The notes beneath the pieces are model-generated. The model was not told the DNA's origin and made no database searches. It saw nothing but the letters and a program-made list of their open reading frames with translations. From an uncultured Muribaculaceae bacterium (GTDB taxonomy: Bacteria > Bacteroidota > Bacteroidia > Bacteroidales > Muribaculaceae): DNA of 64,000 nt. Where the stretch lies: the NCBI GenBank assembly GCA_910584055.1, contig CAJTZS010000023.1, forward strand, positions 1 through 64,000, read 5' to 3'. Both the position numbers and the translations under genes were made by a program. Of the stretch, positions 50,925-59,580 are shown piece after piece (positions within the stretch are counted from its first letter, which is position 1; every line of letters starts with the position of its first letter).

Positions 50925-51845
50925 ATGAAGGCTTTTTTTGTAAATGATAACGGGTTCGTTGAGCGCGACGTGTGGTCGCCGCATTGCTGGGTGAATGTGG
51001 AATGCCCTGACAGGGAAGACATCCGGTTCTTGCTCGATGACCTCAATGTGCCGCCTGATTTCCTGGAGAGCATTTCGGATATGGACGAGCGACCCCGTAT
51101 CGAGCATGACGGGGAATGGCGTCTGACCATACTCCGGATTCCGCTGCATTCCGACGGGGAGGATATGCCGTACAGTACAGTGCCGATTGGTATTGTGACA
51201 AACAATGAGGTCATGCTGACGGTATGCTATAAGCGCACTGAGATGTTGAGCGATTTCATTTCGCATACGCGTTGCAGGGGGATTTCTGTGGAGACTGGCC
51301 CGGACTTTATCCTAAGGATTCTTTATTCTTCGGCATATTGGTATCTGAAGTATCTTAAGGATATCAACAATCATGTGGTGCGCGACGAGAAGAGCCTTGA
51401 GAAAAGCGTGCGCAATGAGGACCTGCTGCGCATGCTGGGCATTCAGAGGACTTTGGTGTTTTTCAATACGTCGATTCAGGGAAACGAGACTCTCATCGGG
51501 CGGATACGCCGCGTATATGGCGACCGGTATGACGCGGATCTTCTGGAAGATGTGGAGATTGAGTTGCGCCAGGCGGACAACACCGTTAAGATTTACAGCG
51601 ATATCCTTGAAAGCACGATGGATTCGTTCGCCTCGATCATATCCAACAATGTGAATGCGATCATGAAGAAAATGACGGCGGTGTCGATAGTGCTGATGGT
51701 TCCGACGCTGATAGCCAGTTTCTATGGGATGAACGTGCGGATTTCTTACGGAAATCATCCCGGAGTGTTCTGGCTTATAATAGCCGGATCGCTGCTGCTG
51801 TCGGCGGTATTGTATGTTTTCTTACGAAAAATCCGATGGTTCTGA
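50925..51845 (+). CDS. corA: CorA-family magnesium/divalent cation transporter
   Basis: 306 residues. A cytoplasmic N-terminal alpha/beta domain and long helices (about 150-240) are followed by two C-terminal membrane segments. The hallmark YGMNV motif sits between them (about residue 268-272). It ends with a short basic tail (RKIRWF). The first codons overlap the terminator-like hairpin after tRNA-Arg, which may limit read-through. Confidence 0.92.
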   Translation: MKAFFVNDNGFVERDVWSPHCWVNVECPDREDIRFLLDDLNVPPDFLESISDMDERPRIEHDGEWRLTILRIPLHSDGEDMPYSTVPIGIVTNNEVMLTVCYKRTEMLSDFISHTRCRGISVETGPDFILRILYSSAYWYLKYLKDINNHVVRDEKSLEKSVRNEDLLRMLGIQRTLVFFNTSIQGNETLIGRIRRVYGDRYDADLLEDVEIELRQADNTVKIYSDILESTMDSFASIISNNVNAIMKKMTAVSIVLMVPTLIASFYGMNVRISYGNHPGVFWLIIAGSLLLSAVLYVFLRKIRWF

Positions 51846-51856
51846 AATATTTGTAG

Positions 51857-51864
51857 TATATTTG
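51857..51864 (+). promoter_or_regulatory. -7 element before the M64 peptidase gene
   Basis: TATATTTG matches TAnnTTTG. It is followed by a small hairpin, AGAAGTT / AACTTCT (about 51872-51894), and the ATG at 51909. Confidence 0.5.
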
Positions 51865-51908
51865 TTTCATAAGAAGTTATTTTTAACAACTTCTAAACAG
51901 TATTGCTT

Positions 51909-53195
51909 ATGAAACTTAAATTTATATCCGCAGCTTTCATCGCAGGAGTTCCGTTTCTGTCTTCGTATGCCGCAGTGGATTTCGATAAGGTTTTCTGTGA
52001 TTCTACCTTAAGGCTGGATTATGTGGCGGCGGGTAATCATGACAAAAGCTTTGTGTTTCTTGACGGTATGCATAAATACGCAGGATGGGCGGGTCGGCGC
52101 ACAAATCTTGACAGCATACCTTATGTGGGCAACGGAATTGTCACGGTGACGGATTCGCTCAGCGGCGACACTATCTATCGCCAGAGTTTCTCGTCGCTGT
52201 TCCGTGAATGGCAGTCCACTGATGAGGCCCGGACAACGTCAAAATCGTTTCAGAACACCTTCCTCGTGCCGATGCCGAAACGGGCTGCGAAGATTTCAAT
52301 CGAACTTCTTGACCTGCGGCATGATGTCGTAGCCGAGAATACGCATAATTACACACCCGGCGACATTCTGATAAAGAAATCCCACAACAGGGATAAAGCT
52401 CCGTATAGATATTTGCGCAAGGGCGGCGACCCGGAAAACGCGATAGACGTGGCTATCCTTGCTGAGGGCTACACTCCCGAACAGATGGATGCCTTCTATG
52501 CGGATGCAGAACGGGCGGTGGCTGCGATATTGAGGCATGAACCGTTCAAGAGCCGCGAAAAGGATTTCAATTTTGTCGCTGTGGCCACCCCTTCTGAAAA
52601 TTCCGGAGTCTCAGTGCCGAGGTTTGATGAATGGAAGAAGACATCGTTCGGCTCGAATTTCGATACGTTCTATTCCGCGAGATATCTTACCACTGCGAAC
52701 GTGTTCGATATTCACGAGGCAATATCGCACGTGCCTTATGAGCATATAATCATTCTCGCGAATTGCCCGGTTTATGGGGGAGGAGGGATTTATAACAGCT
52801 ATACACTGACCACGACCGGACATGAAATGTACGAGCCGGTGGTGGTTCATGAATTCGGACATAGTTTCGGCGGACTTGCGGACGAGTATTTTTATGAAGG
52901 AGACGTGATGGAAGACAGTTATCCCTTCGATGTGGAACCATGGGAGCCCAATATCACTACCATGGTGGATTTTGATTCTAAATGGAAATCCCTGTTGAAG
53001 AAAGGCATCCCGGTGCCGACCGACCGCAAGGATTCTAAGAAATATCCGGTAGGGGTGTTCGAGGGCGGCGGTTATTCTTTCAAGGGCGTATACAGCCCCG
53101 CTGATGATTGCCGCATGCGTTCCAATGCCTGGCCGGCTTTCTGCCCGGCGTGTCAACGTGCGCTAAACTCCTTGATAGATTTTTACGTTAAATAA
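51909..53195 (+). CDS. Secreted M64-family peptidase
   Basis: 428 residues from ATG 51909 with a signal peptide (about 1-21, ending SYA). The N-terminal beta domain is followed by the M64 zinc-peptidase domain with AILAEGYTPEQMD and the catalytic HEFGHSFGGLADE (H-E-x2-H plus downstream D/E). The family includes the Clostridium ramosum IgA peptidase, but the substrate here is unknown. It is probably periplasmic or surface exposed. Confidence 0.87.
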   Translation: MKLKFISAAFIAGVPFLSSYAAVDFDKVFCDSTLRLDYVAAGNHDKSFVFLDGMHKYAGWAGRRTNLDSIPYVGNGIVTVTDSLSGDTIYRQSFSSLFREWQSTDEARTTSKSFQNTFLVPMPKRAAKISIELLDLRHDVVAENTHNYTPGDILIKKSHNRDKAPYRYLRKGGDPENAIDVAILAEGYTPEQMDAFYADAERAVAAILRHEPFKSREKDFNFVAVATPSENSGVSVPRFDEWKKTSFGSNFDTFYSARYLTTANVFDIHEAISHVPYEHIIILANCPVYGGGGIYNSYTLTTTGHEMYEPVVVHEFGHSFGGLADEYFYEGDVMEDSYPFDVEPWEPNITTMVDFDSKWKSLLKKGIPVPTDRKDSKKYPVGVFEGGGYSFKGVYSPADDCRMRSNAWPAFCPACQRALNSLIDFYVK

Positions 53196-53230
53196 TGTGA
53201 TCGCTCATTATCTTTTTAAACCGCTTCTCA

Positions 53231-54415
53231 ATGAAAGTTGCATTCCATTTTAATGCAGACCATCCTGCGCTGGGTTGTTCATATGGACAGGAGGTTCATG
53301 AAACTCTCTTCGGCGCATTGATGAGGAAAAGAAATATAAACCTTAAGACTAAAGTGTTTGTGGGGGATTTGTTGCTGCTGACCTGTTGCTCTGTTCCGGA
53401 GATCCGAGAGACAGGCAAAGGCTACATGCGAATGTCATATTCCCTGGAACCGGCGCTTTATGACACGGTTTTCAATGAATGGGTGACGTCGGTGTTCAAA
53501 CTCTGGAACACGTTTGATGCCTGCAGGCTTATGTCCGCAAAGGATAATAACATCTACGTAGTTTGTTTCGAGAGCATCGACAGGGAACATGCGAACTTTA
53601 TTGACCGTGCGCTTAAAAAATATGAACCGTATCTGGGGGCGACAGAGGTTTATGAAGGATTCCGTATACATTGGGAGCTTTATGGGGCGCGTCTGCTTCC
53701 TTTCGGACGGTTGATAAACAGGGATTTCAAACGTTTTTATGAGGAGGAAGACCCTCTGGAATATGAAATTGATTCCCTCAGTCTCCTTGGCTTTGATAAT
53801 ATAGGCGCGGAGAAACTTAACTACAGATATACTATATTTGACGGGTATCATGATTTCGAGCATTCAAGAAGGGTGTCGGAATGGAAAGACAGGTGCGGGG
53901 CGCTGCTTGCGTTCATAGCCGACGATACGGTCTCTTCGCTCTCAGATGTTGCGCCCGCATTGGGAGACAAGCTTTGGGCTGCTGTCAACGGTTTGGAAAA
54001 GGCTGAGACCGGGGAAGAATTTGCACAGGTCATGGCATCCTGCCGACGTATATTCGAATATGTGGTGGACGCAGTCGCACCGGTTTCCGACACGCCTACG
54101 GAATCGGGACATTCAATCAAAAAGGGGCAATATAAGAATCGTCTTTTTGAATATGCCAAACAATGCAGGCTTTCAGATTCAGAGATAGATATGGTGAAAG
54201 TGTCATCTGAATACCTCTATGCCCAATGGGACAAACTGCATTCCCTGGCCAATAAAGGCGTGCATTCAGAAGTTTTCCGAAGCGAGGCGCGAAGGTGTTT
54301 CATAAGGACGGTGCTTTTGCTTGACGACATAGTATCCTTTAAGAATTCGTCATTTGAAATCAGAACGGAAATAGACGAGGAATCTCTCCGCGCCTATTTG
54401 AATTCATTTCTCTGA
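53231..54415 (+). CDS. Unknown protein with HEPN-like C-terminal helices
   Basis: 394 residues, not recognised as a whole, with no signal peptide or membrane segment. The N-terminal half (about 1-200) is a mixed alpha/beta domain. The C-terminal part contains LHSLANKGVHSEVFRSEARRC, a helix-turn resembling the ends of HEPN-like or DUF4145-like proteins in which a conserved KG-x-H lies between two helices. It is adjacent to the integrated element but outside it. Confidence 0.5.
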   Translation: MKVAFHFNADHPALGCSYGQEVHETLFGALMRKRNINLKTKVFVGDLLLLTCCSVPEIRETGKGYMRMSYSLEPALYDTVFNEWVTSVFKLWNTFDACRLMSAKDNNIYVVCFESIDREHANFIDRALKKYEPYLGATEVYEGFRIHWELYGARLLPFGRLINRDFKRFYEEEDPLEYEIDSLSLLGFDNIGAEKLNYRYTIFDGYHDFEHSRRVSEWKDRCGALLAFIADDTVSSLSDVAPALGDKLWAAVNGLEKAETGEEFAQVMASCRRIFEYVVDAVAPVSDTPTESGHSIKKGQYKNRLFEYAKQCRLSDSEIDMVKVSSEYLYAQWDKLHSLANKGVHSEVFRSEARRCFIRTVLLLDDIVSFKNSSFEIRTEIDEESLRAYLNSFL

Positions 54416-54581
54416 GCGTTTATGCGTATTGGATGGTTGTTGTCAGAGCCTTCCGAAATACTGCTTTGAAATTCAAGATAAGGTTGTGGTTTCCTGTGCG
54501 TTAAATGTATATTGCTGGGAATATTGCGGATTTTACTCAGTGATTTTGTAGAGATTTTTTTAGAAAAAGATGGTAATAAAT

Positions 54582-54612
54582 TTTGTAGATTAAAAAATAA
54601 TGTCTAACTTTG
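54582..54612 (+). promoter_or_regulatory. Promoter of tRNA-Phe
   Basis: TTTG (54582-54585), a 19-base spacer and TAACTTTG (54605-54612): a full consensus Bacteroidetes promoter, 37 bases before the tRNA. The rest of 54416-54649 is AT-rich with no gene. Confidence 0.8.
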
Positions 54613-54649
54613 CACTCGCAAAAGCCACCAAGGCAGACGCAAAACCGAT

Positions 54650-54722
54650 GGTGTCATAGCTCAGTTGGTAGAGCAAAGGACTGAAAATCCTTGTGTCCCC
54701 GGTTCGATTCCTGGTGACACCA
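54650..54722 (+). tRNA. tRNA-Phe (anticodon GAA), integration target
   Basis: A 73-base cloverleaf: acceptor GGTGTCA/TGACACC perfect, D arm GCTC...GAGC, anticodon loop CTGAAAA with GAA, and T arm with GGTTCGATTCC. CCA is not encoded. An integrase gene begins 114 bases downstream in the same direction, the classical arrangement of an element inserted at a tRNA 3' end. Confidence 0.94.
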
Positions 54723-54733
54723 CCTGAAAATCA

Positions 54734-54766
54734 GAGAGTTACAGTAAAATGTAGCTCTCATTTTTT
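54734..54766 (+). terminator. Terminator between tRNA-Phe and integrase
   Basis: A 9-bp stem, GAGAGTTAC (54734-54742) / GTAGCTCTC (54751-54759), one wobble pair, then ATTTTTT. It ends the tRNA transcript before the integrase start. Confidence 0.75.
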
Positions 54767-54835
54767 ATTGCTTTTGCCTTGTGCAACTCCCCACGGAAGC
54801 TGAAAGTTAAACCGAGAGTTAAACCAAGCAACCGA

Positions 54836-56035
54836 ATGAATGTTACAGCTAACATCGTGTGTTACAAGTCAAAAACTCTCGCTAATGGCGAACACCCTCT
54901 AATGATTCGTGTCTGCAAAGACGGAAAAAAGAGGTACAAAAGTTTAGGTGTATCCGTACTTCCTAAGTATTGGAACTTTGAGAAAAGCGCGTTAAAGCCT
55001 AATTGCCCTAATTTTGAGTATCTTAGCAGAATCATAGCTGACAAGGCAAGCGAGCTTTCGACAGAGATAGTTAAACTAAAATCAGAGCGTAAGGAGTTTA
55101 CAGCAAGCACTTTAATTGAGGAGAAATCGAAGCGAGTTAAACCAAAAACCGTACATGAGCTTTTCTGTGAGCAAATCCAACGGCTTACAGACGAGGGCAG
55201 ACGTGGCTATATGCTATCCGTTAAGCAAGTCCATAATTCGCTTCTATCATTCAATACGCACCTTGACATCTGTTTTTCAGATATAGACGCTTCTTTTCTC
55301 CGCAGATATGAAACATGGCTACGGAAGCAGGGATTGGCAGAAAACACCATAGGCATACGATTCAGAACTCTACGAGCCATTTATAATTTGGCTATTGAGG
55401 AAAACATTGCTGATTCAGAAAACTATCCTTTCAAGAAATACAAGGTGTCAAAACTCCATGAGGAAACGGCAAAACGCTCTCTTTCTAAAGATGATATAGA
55501 TAGGATTCTCGCCTATAAGTCCACAAACCGCTATATGCGATTCCCCATTGACATATTCGCGTTCACATATTATTGTGGCGGTATCAACTTCATAGACATA
55601 GCCAACCTTACTCCTGCAAACATCATAGAGGGAAAGTTGGTATATAAGCGACATAAGACAAGCAAGCTAATCAAAATACCACTGCAACCGCAAGCCATAG
55701 ACCTTATAAAGAAGTATCACCGCAAAGACAGTCCGTATCTGTTTCCAATTCTCTCTGACTTCCACGAAACAGAGATACAGAAATCCAACCGTATTCACAA
55801 GGTCATATCCAAAGTGAACAAGCGATTGAAAGAGATTGGCGAGGATTTAGGCTTATCTCTAACTCTGACTACCTACGTTGCACGGCACAGTCAGGCAACC
55901 GTAATGAAAAAGGCTGGAGTATCGACAGCCGTAATCCGTGAAATCATGGGTCACAGTTCAGAACGTGTTACCCAAATCTATCTTGACAGCTTCGATAACG
56001 AGCAGATAGACAACGCCATGAAAAATTTGCTCTGA
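54836..56035 (+). CDS. Tyrosine recombinase/integrase, Bacteroidetes type
   Basis: 399 residues from ATG 54836 (a TTG at 54779 would add 19 but overlaps the tRNA terminator region). It has an N-terminal arm-binding domain (MNVTANIVCYKSKTL...), a SAM-like core-binding domain (about 100-200) and a C-terminal catalytic domain. The active-site Lys (YKRHKTSK), the Arg of YVARHSQAT, the His of IMGHSSERVTQ and the nucleophile Tyr (QIYLDSF) are visible. The first catalytic Arg, expected in the CRGxxFxD position, appears as Gly (YYCGGINFID). Confidence 0.92.
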   Translation: MNVTANIVCYKSKTLANGEHPLMIRVCKDGKKRYKSLGVSVLPKYWNFEKSALKPNCPNFEYLSRIIADKASELSTEIVKLKSERKEFTASTLIEEKSKRVKPKTVHELFCEQIQRLTDEGRRGYMLSVKQVHNSLLSFNTHLDICFSDIDASFLRRYETWLRKQGLAENTIGIRFRTLRAIYNLAIEENIADSENYPFKKYKVSKLHEETAKRSLSKDDIDRILAYKSTNRYMRFPIDIFAFTYYCGGINFIDIANLTPANIIEGKLVYKRHKTSKLIKIPLQPQAIDLIKKYHRKDSPYLFPILSDFHETEIQKSNRIHKVISKVNKRLKEIGEDLGLSLTLTTYVARHSQATVMKKAGVSTAVIREIMGHSSERVTQIYLDSFDNEQIDNAMKNLL

Positions 56036-56055
56036 TTCGTTTCCCCAAATTACAG

Positions 56056-56087
56056 AATCCGCGTGTTCACAGACAGGCGGATTTTTA
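56056..56087 (+). terminator. Terminator after the integrase gene
   Basis: A 7-bp stem, AATCCGC (56056-56062) / GCGGATT (56077-56083), followed by a T run. It lies 21 bases after the integrase stop and argues that the next gene starts at 56117 and not further upstream. Confidence 0.65.
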
Positions 56088-56116
56088 GTAACTTTACATA
56101 TCCAAAAGTACCGGCC

Positions 56117-56944
56117 ATGAATTTTCCCATTGACATATCCACAGATAAAGCACCGTTCCAATATGTTCTCAACATCATCAGAGGAAAGGGCGAGCCTTTC
56201 ATATCCCCTGACGGAATGGTTATGATATTCCCAAGCATGATAAAGCTAACCATGCCTGACGACGCTCTGTTTATCTTTCAGGACAGATACAACAGCGGCG
56301 AGATTTCATGCCCCTATAAATACGAGGACTATATCAGGGATTCAGACATGCAGGCCACTATAAAGGGACTGAATTTAGACCCTGACGCATTTTGGCTGTT
56401 GGTAATGTTCTGTTTTGACTATGCTTGCAGTGTATGTTTTTCAGGATTTGAACTTGCTGATACCGTTGGAGGACAGATAACCAGACTATTGTCTGTATTA
56501 TCGAAAGCGGACAAGGGAAATACTCAAATCACTGTAAAATCAGGAAAAGAGAAATCCATAATCACCGATAAAACTACAATCTCCAAGATCGAGGAATGGA
56601 TTAGGCGGGGCTACGAATCAGATAAAGCAAGCCTGAACAACTTCGCCATAAACGATTATTCAGAGTTGGTAAAAGATTCAGAAGAATCAAGCTCTGTGCT
56701 GATATGGTATTTCGCTTCCCTGTTACGGTACTTTTTTGAGATAAATCCCCAATATAAGGGTAGAGCGAAAAAATGTACCACCGTGTCATTGAACAAGAAT
56801 ATCCTCATTTCCAATCTGATATACCATACCCACATATCCCTCAATCCAAACTTCCTGAATGACGATGAAGCCTTAAAGGGATTTTTCAAGCAATACAAGG
56901 GGAAAGAGATAAAGGCGCGGTCAGGAATCTACCCAAGCATATAA
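56117..56944 (+). CDS. Unknown protein of the integrative element
   Basis: 275 residues from ATG 56117 (MNFPIDISTDKAPF). A near-consensus -7 (TAACTTTA, 56089-56096) lies just upstream. The protein is soluble, alpha-helical and not recognised; the middle has a Cys-rich hydrophobic patch (FCFDYACSVCFSGFEL), and the end is basic. It has its own promoter and terminator, so it is probably a single-gene unit. Confidence 0.6.
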   Translation: MNFPIDISTDKAPFQYVLNIIRGKGEPFISPDGMVMIFPSMIKLTMPDDALFIFQDRYNSGEISCPYKYEDYIRDSDMQATIKGLNLDPDAFWLLVMFCFDYACSVCFSGFELADTVGGQITRLLSVLSKADKGNTQITVKSGKEKSIITDKTTISKIEEWIRRGYESDKASLNNFAINDYSELVKDSEESSSVLIWYFASLLRYFFEINPQYKGRAKKCTTVSLNKNILISNLIYHTHISLNPNFLNDDEALKGFFKQYKGKEIKARSGIYPSI

Positions 56945-56965
56945 CCGTTTAAATCACAGCGATAC

Positions 56966-57004
56966 AAGCTCCATTTCTCACATCGAGGAAGGGGGCTTTT
57001 TCTG
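56966..57004 (+). terminator. Terminator after the 56117 gene
   Basis: Stem AAGCTCC (56966-56972) pairs with GGGGCTT (56992-56998), followed by TTTTCTG. A moderate intrinsic terminator. Confidence 0.55.
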
Positions 57005-57082
57005 TTTTTATACCCTACCTCATTTTAAGGGGAGTAGAAATCGGCTCAAAATTCACTCTCTATCCACCCTCTGAATCAGCAC

Positions 57083-57090
57083 TAATTTTG
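57083..57090 (+). promoter_or_regulatory. -7 element before the ParB-like gene
   Basis: TAATTTTG matches TAnnTTTG; no clear -33 is seen. It leaves a leader of about 85 nt before the ATG at 57180, containing an imperfect repeat (CGTAATCGAAACGATAACGG). Confidence 0.45.
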
Positions 57091-57179
57091 CATCGTAATC
57101 GAAACGATAACGGTTACAGAAACAACAAAATTATCAATCTAAAACCTTTCACGCAGTATAGGTCAAGCGTGGCAAGAAA

Positions 57180-58184
57180 ATGGAAAAAACAAACACAATC
57201 GAGAACGGCAGCAACGTAACAATCAACAACACAAACAAATCAACTAACATGAATATGAAAAAACAATTAAATCTCCTCTTTATAGAGGGCAATCGTCAGA
57301 AAATCGACAAGGCTAACATCAAGGAAGCCTATCAGAAAATCAGCACCCACGGCTATATCTCCACCATGCCGATGGAGTATCTTCCAATGGAGAAAGCAAT
57401 CGCGAAGTTGGGCGGCAGGACACTTTTCAAAGCTACAATAATCCGCAAGAGCGGTCAGGGCGAAGCGACCATTTCCAACTTCGACATCAGAATGGTAGCG
57501 GTCAAAGAAGATGAATACACCGGATATGACGGAGTTTGCATAGACGGTCAACACCGTAGTCTCGCACTCCAATTCGGCAATCTTCAGGAAATCGAACCGA
57601 CATATACAGATGTTGAAATTCCTGAGAACATGGATATTCTCTCCTACGTGGCTCTACGCAACAACGGCAAGACATGGAAAAATCTTGATTTCACACATTC
57701 CGGAATCTCTACACAAAACACAGAGATAGACCATATAATCCAGACGTGCGAGAAAAACAAAGAAGATGATGCTTTCTTCTATGCGATCTATACTCTTAAC
57801 ACAGCCAATCTACGCGCCAACCAAATCAAAGGCTTGCAGTTGGGCTACAAGACAATCAAGGACTTCCGCAATCTCCAACTCAATCCTGAAACTTCTCGCA
57901 TGGGAGATGAGGTTCTTAAATCTGTCAGAGAAAACAGCACCCTTACCTCTGACCGCTGTAACGGACGATTGGGAGCGGCCTTAAAGAAATTCTATATCGA
58001 GAATGACAAAGACTTCGACACCCTGATTTCTGTAATAGGACTGATAGACAACGAGACATGGGAAAATCACTTCACGCCGGAAAAAGGACACTCAATGGAG
58101 ATAACCGCATACGTTGATGCTCTGAAAGCTGTATGGGCGGAACACGAAGAAAAGAATAACACAGACATGTCAGAAGTGGCATAA
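57180..58184 (+). CDS. ParB-like/DGQHR-motif protein
   Basis: 334 residues. After a low-complexity Asn/Thr-rich start (an ATG at 57249, MNMKKQLN, may be the true one), a ParB/Srx-like domain follows: MPMEYLPMEKAI and then VCIDGQHRSLAL (about residues 117-128), the D-G-(Q/H)-H-R signature of ParB-type CTPase/nuclease folds. The C-terminal half is helical. In such elements this protein may act in partition or regulation. The function is inferred from the motif alone. Confidence 0.6.
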   Translation: MEKTNTIENGSNVTINNTNKSTNMNMKKQLNLLFIEGNRQKIDKANIKEAYQKISTHGYISTMPMEYLPMEKAIAKLGGRTLFKATIIRKSGQGEATISNFDIRMVAVKEDEYTGYDGVCIDGQHRSLALQFGNLQEIEPTYTDVEIPENMDILSYVALRNNGKTWKNLDFTHSGISTQNTEIDHIIQTCEKNKEDDAFFYAIYTLNTANLRANQIKGLQLGYKTIKDFRNLQLNPETSRMGDEVLKSVRENSTLTSDRCNGRLGAALKKFYIENDKDFDTLISVIGLIDNETWENHFTPEKGHSMEITAYVDALKAVWAEHEEKNNTDMSEVA

Positions 58185-58203
58185 TCCACATTCCCAATCA
58201 TCG

Positions 58204-58275
58204 CCAATCCCTGAAAATCAACTAAAACATCATGTTTAGCCACTTCTTTACACTGATATGATTTTCAGGGATTGG
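58204..58275. repeat. Perfect 17-bp inverted repeat with 38-base loop
   Basis: CCAATCCCTGAAAATCA (58204-58220) and its exact complement (58259-58275) flank 38 bases. It lies between the ParB-like gene and the replication-like gene. No T run follows directly, so it could be a protein-binding site, part of an origin, or a terminator without a tract. Confidence 0.55.
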
Positions 58276-58374
58276 TTGATATAAAACACCGTGACATACT
58301 ACTAACTATATACTACCAACTACAAATAAGGAATCTCGCCTGACGGCGGAGATTCTAAAAATCAGAATCAAACC

Positions 58375-59277
58375 ATGCCTGACAATTCAGAAAATTACAG
58401 AGTGTTTCCCATTGATTTAGCTTCTAAACTGAACAACAAGGAAGCCATGACCTATCTTCAACTTCTTTTCAAGTCTGATTTTCAGACCGGGGAATCGAAT
58501 GTACTGTTGGAAACTCTATCAGAGTTATCAGGATATGATTCAGAAACCGTAAGCTCACATCTGCATAAGGTAGCCGATGAAAGCGACTGTCTCAAAATAG
58601 AGCGCAAGTATATTGGGAAAGATTCAGGCAGACCCAAGACAAAGAATTTCTACACGGTGAGGATTCCAACTATGAATTTTATAATGGTGGATAAGGAATT
58701 TCTTGATTTTGATATTGACGGTTTATCAAAGAAATCCAAACACGACCTGAAAGGATTTATCCTGTTGATAAAATGCGTTTGCCTGAACAATACAAACATC
58801 ACCAAATATAGCCTCAGACAAATAGCCGAAAAAATCGGTCTCTCTTACTCGACCATTCAGAATTATATGACGAAGTGCATAGAACTTGGATATATCGAGA
58901 GAGAAAACGGATATTCCAGAATCAATCTTCCCTATTTCGACAAAGGGAACGACAAACATTTTCCAACAGGTACACCTGATTTATACAAAGATATATACCG
59001 CTCTATCTCCAATTATTGCATAAGAAAGAATCGCGTCGTTCCCCCTTATAACAATGACTGCATAAGCCGTATCGCGGTCAAATATCCTTATAAGGAATCA
59101 GACCTGACGGATATAGAAGATACGGTTTTAGCGGAACAATACTCCATTACAAGACAATTGGAGATAAGAGTACCCAATCTCCCTGATAAGATTGACAACC
59201 TGCATTACTTTGTAAAAGTCCTGACAAACGATATGGTCCGCAATAATGACAAATTAGAAGTATCGTATATAATGTAA
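58375..59277 (+). CDS. Winged-helix, replication-initiator-like protein
   Basis: 300 residues with two possible winged-helix units: TLSELSGYDSETVSSHLHKV (about 42-61) and YSLRQIAEKIGLSYSTIQNY (about 144-163), with a C-terminal helical region. This two-domain layout and the place beside a ParB-like gene and an inverted repeat suggest a replication or regulatory DNA-binding protein of the element. No specific family is recognised. Confidence 0.5.
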   Translation: MPDNSENYRVFPIDLASKLNNKEAMTYLQLLFKSDFQTGESNVLLETLSELSGYDSETVSSHLHKVADESDCLKIERKYIGKDSGRPKTKNFYTVRIPTMNFIMVDKEFLDFDIDGLSKKSKHDLKGFILLIKCVCLNNTNITKYSLRQIAEKIGLSYSTIQNYMTKCIELGYIERENGYSRINLPYFDKGNDKHFPTGTPDLYKDIYRSISNYCIRKNRVVPPYNNDCISRIAVKYPYKESDLTDIEDTVLAEQYSITRQLEIRVPNLPDKIDNLHYFVKVLTNDMVRNNDKLEVSYIM

Positions 59278-59303
59278 TCGACATTCCACAAGTCCGGCTT
59301 CAA

Positions 59304-59331
59304 CCTTGTATCGCAAGATACGGGGATTTTT
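59304..59331 (+). terminator. Terminator after the winged-helix gene
   Basis: A 9-bp stem CCTTGTATC (59304-59312) / GATACGGGG (59317-59325), with two wobble pairs and a GCAA tetraloop, then ATTTTT. The remaining 59332-59580 is an AT-rich gap with no gene or clear promoter that I can support. Confidence 0.65.
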
Positions 59332-59580
59332 CATTTTTATAATTTCTACCCTCTAATCACGATTATAATAGGAGATTGCAAAATAGCCCTCTAAAATCCA
59401 ACACTTCACCTTAACCCACAAAATAAACATTTCCATTATAATTGGCATACCCTTAATTCCAAAATCCAAATCATAGCGAGTGCTGTATGCGGGATTCTAC
59501 TCAACATTTCAGTCCCCCCTCCATACTTGAATATAAAACAGAAACTCACATTCAATAACCCCTCAAAAACTCGCTATGAA

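Noticed and set aside
56063..56116. Upstream start for the gene at 56117
   Set aside because: It falls inside the integrase terminator hairpin; the ATG at 56117 has a near-consensus promoter element just before it.
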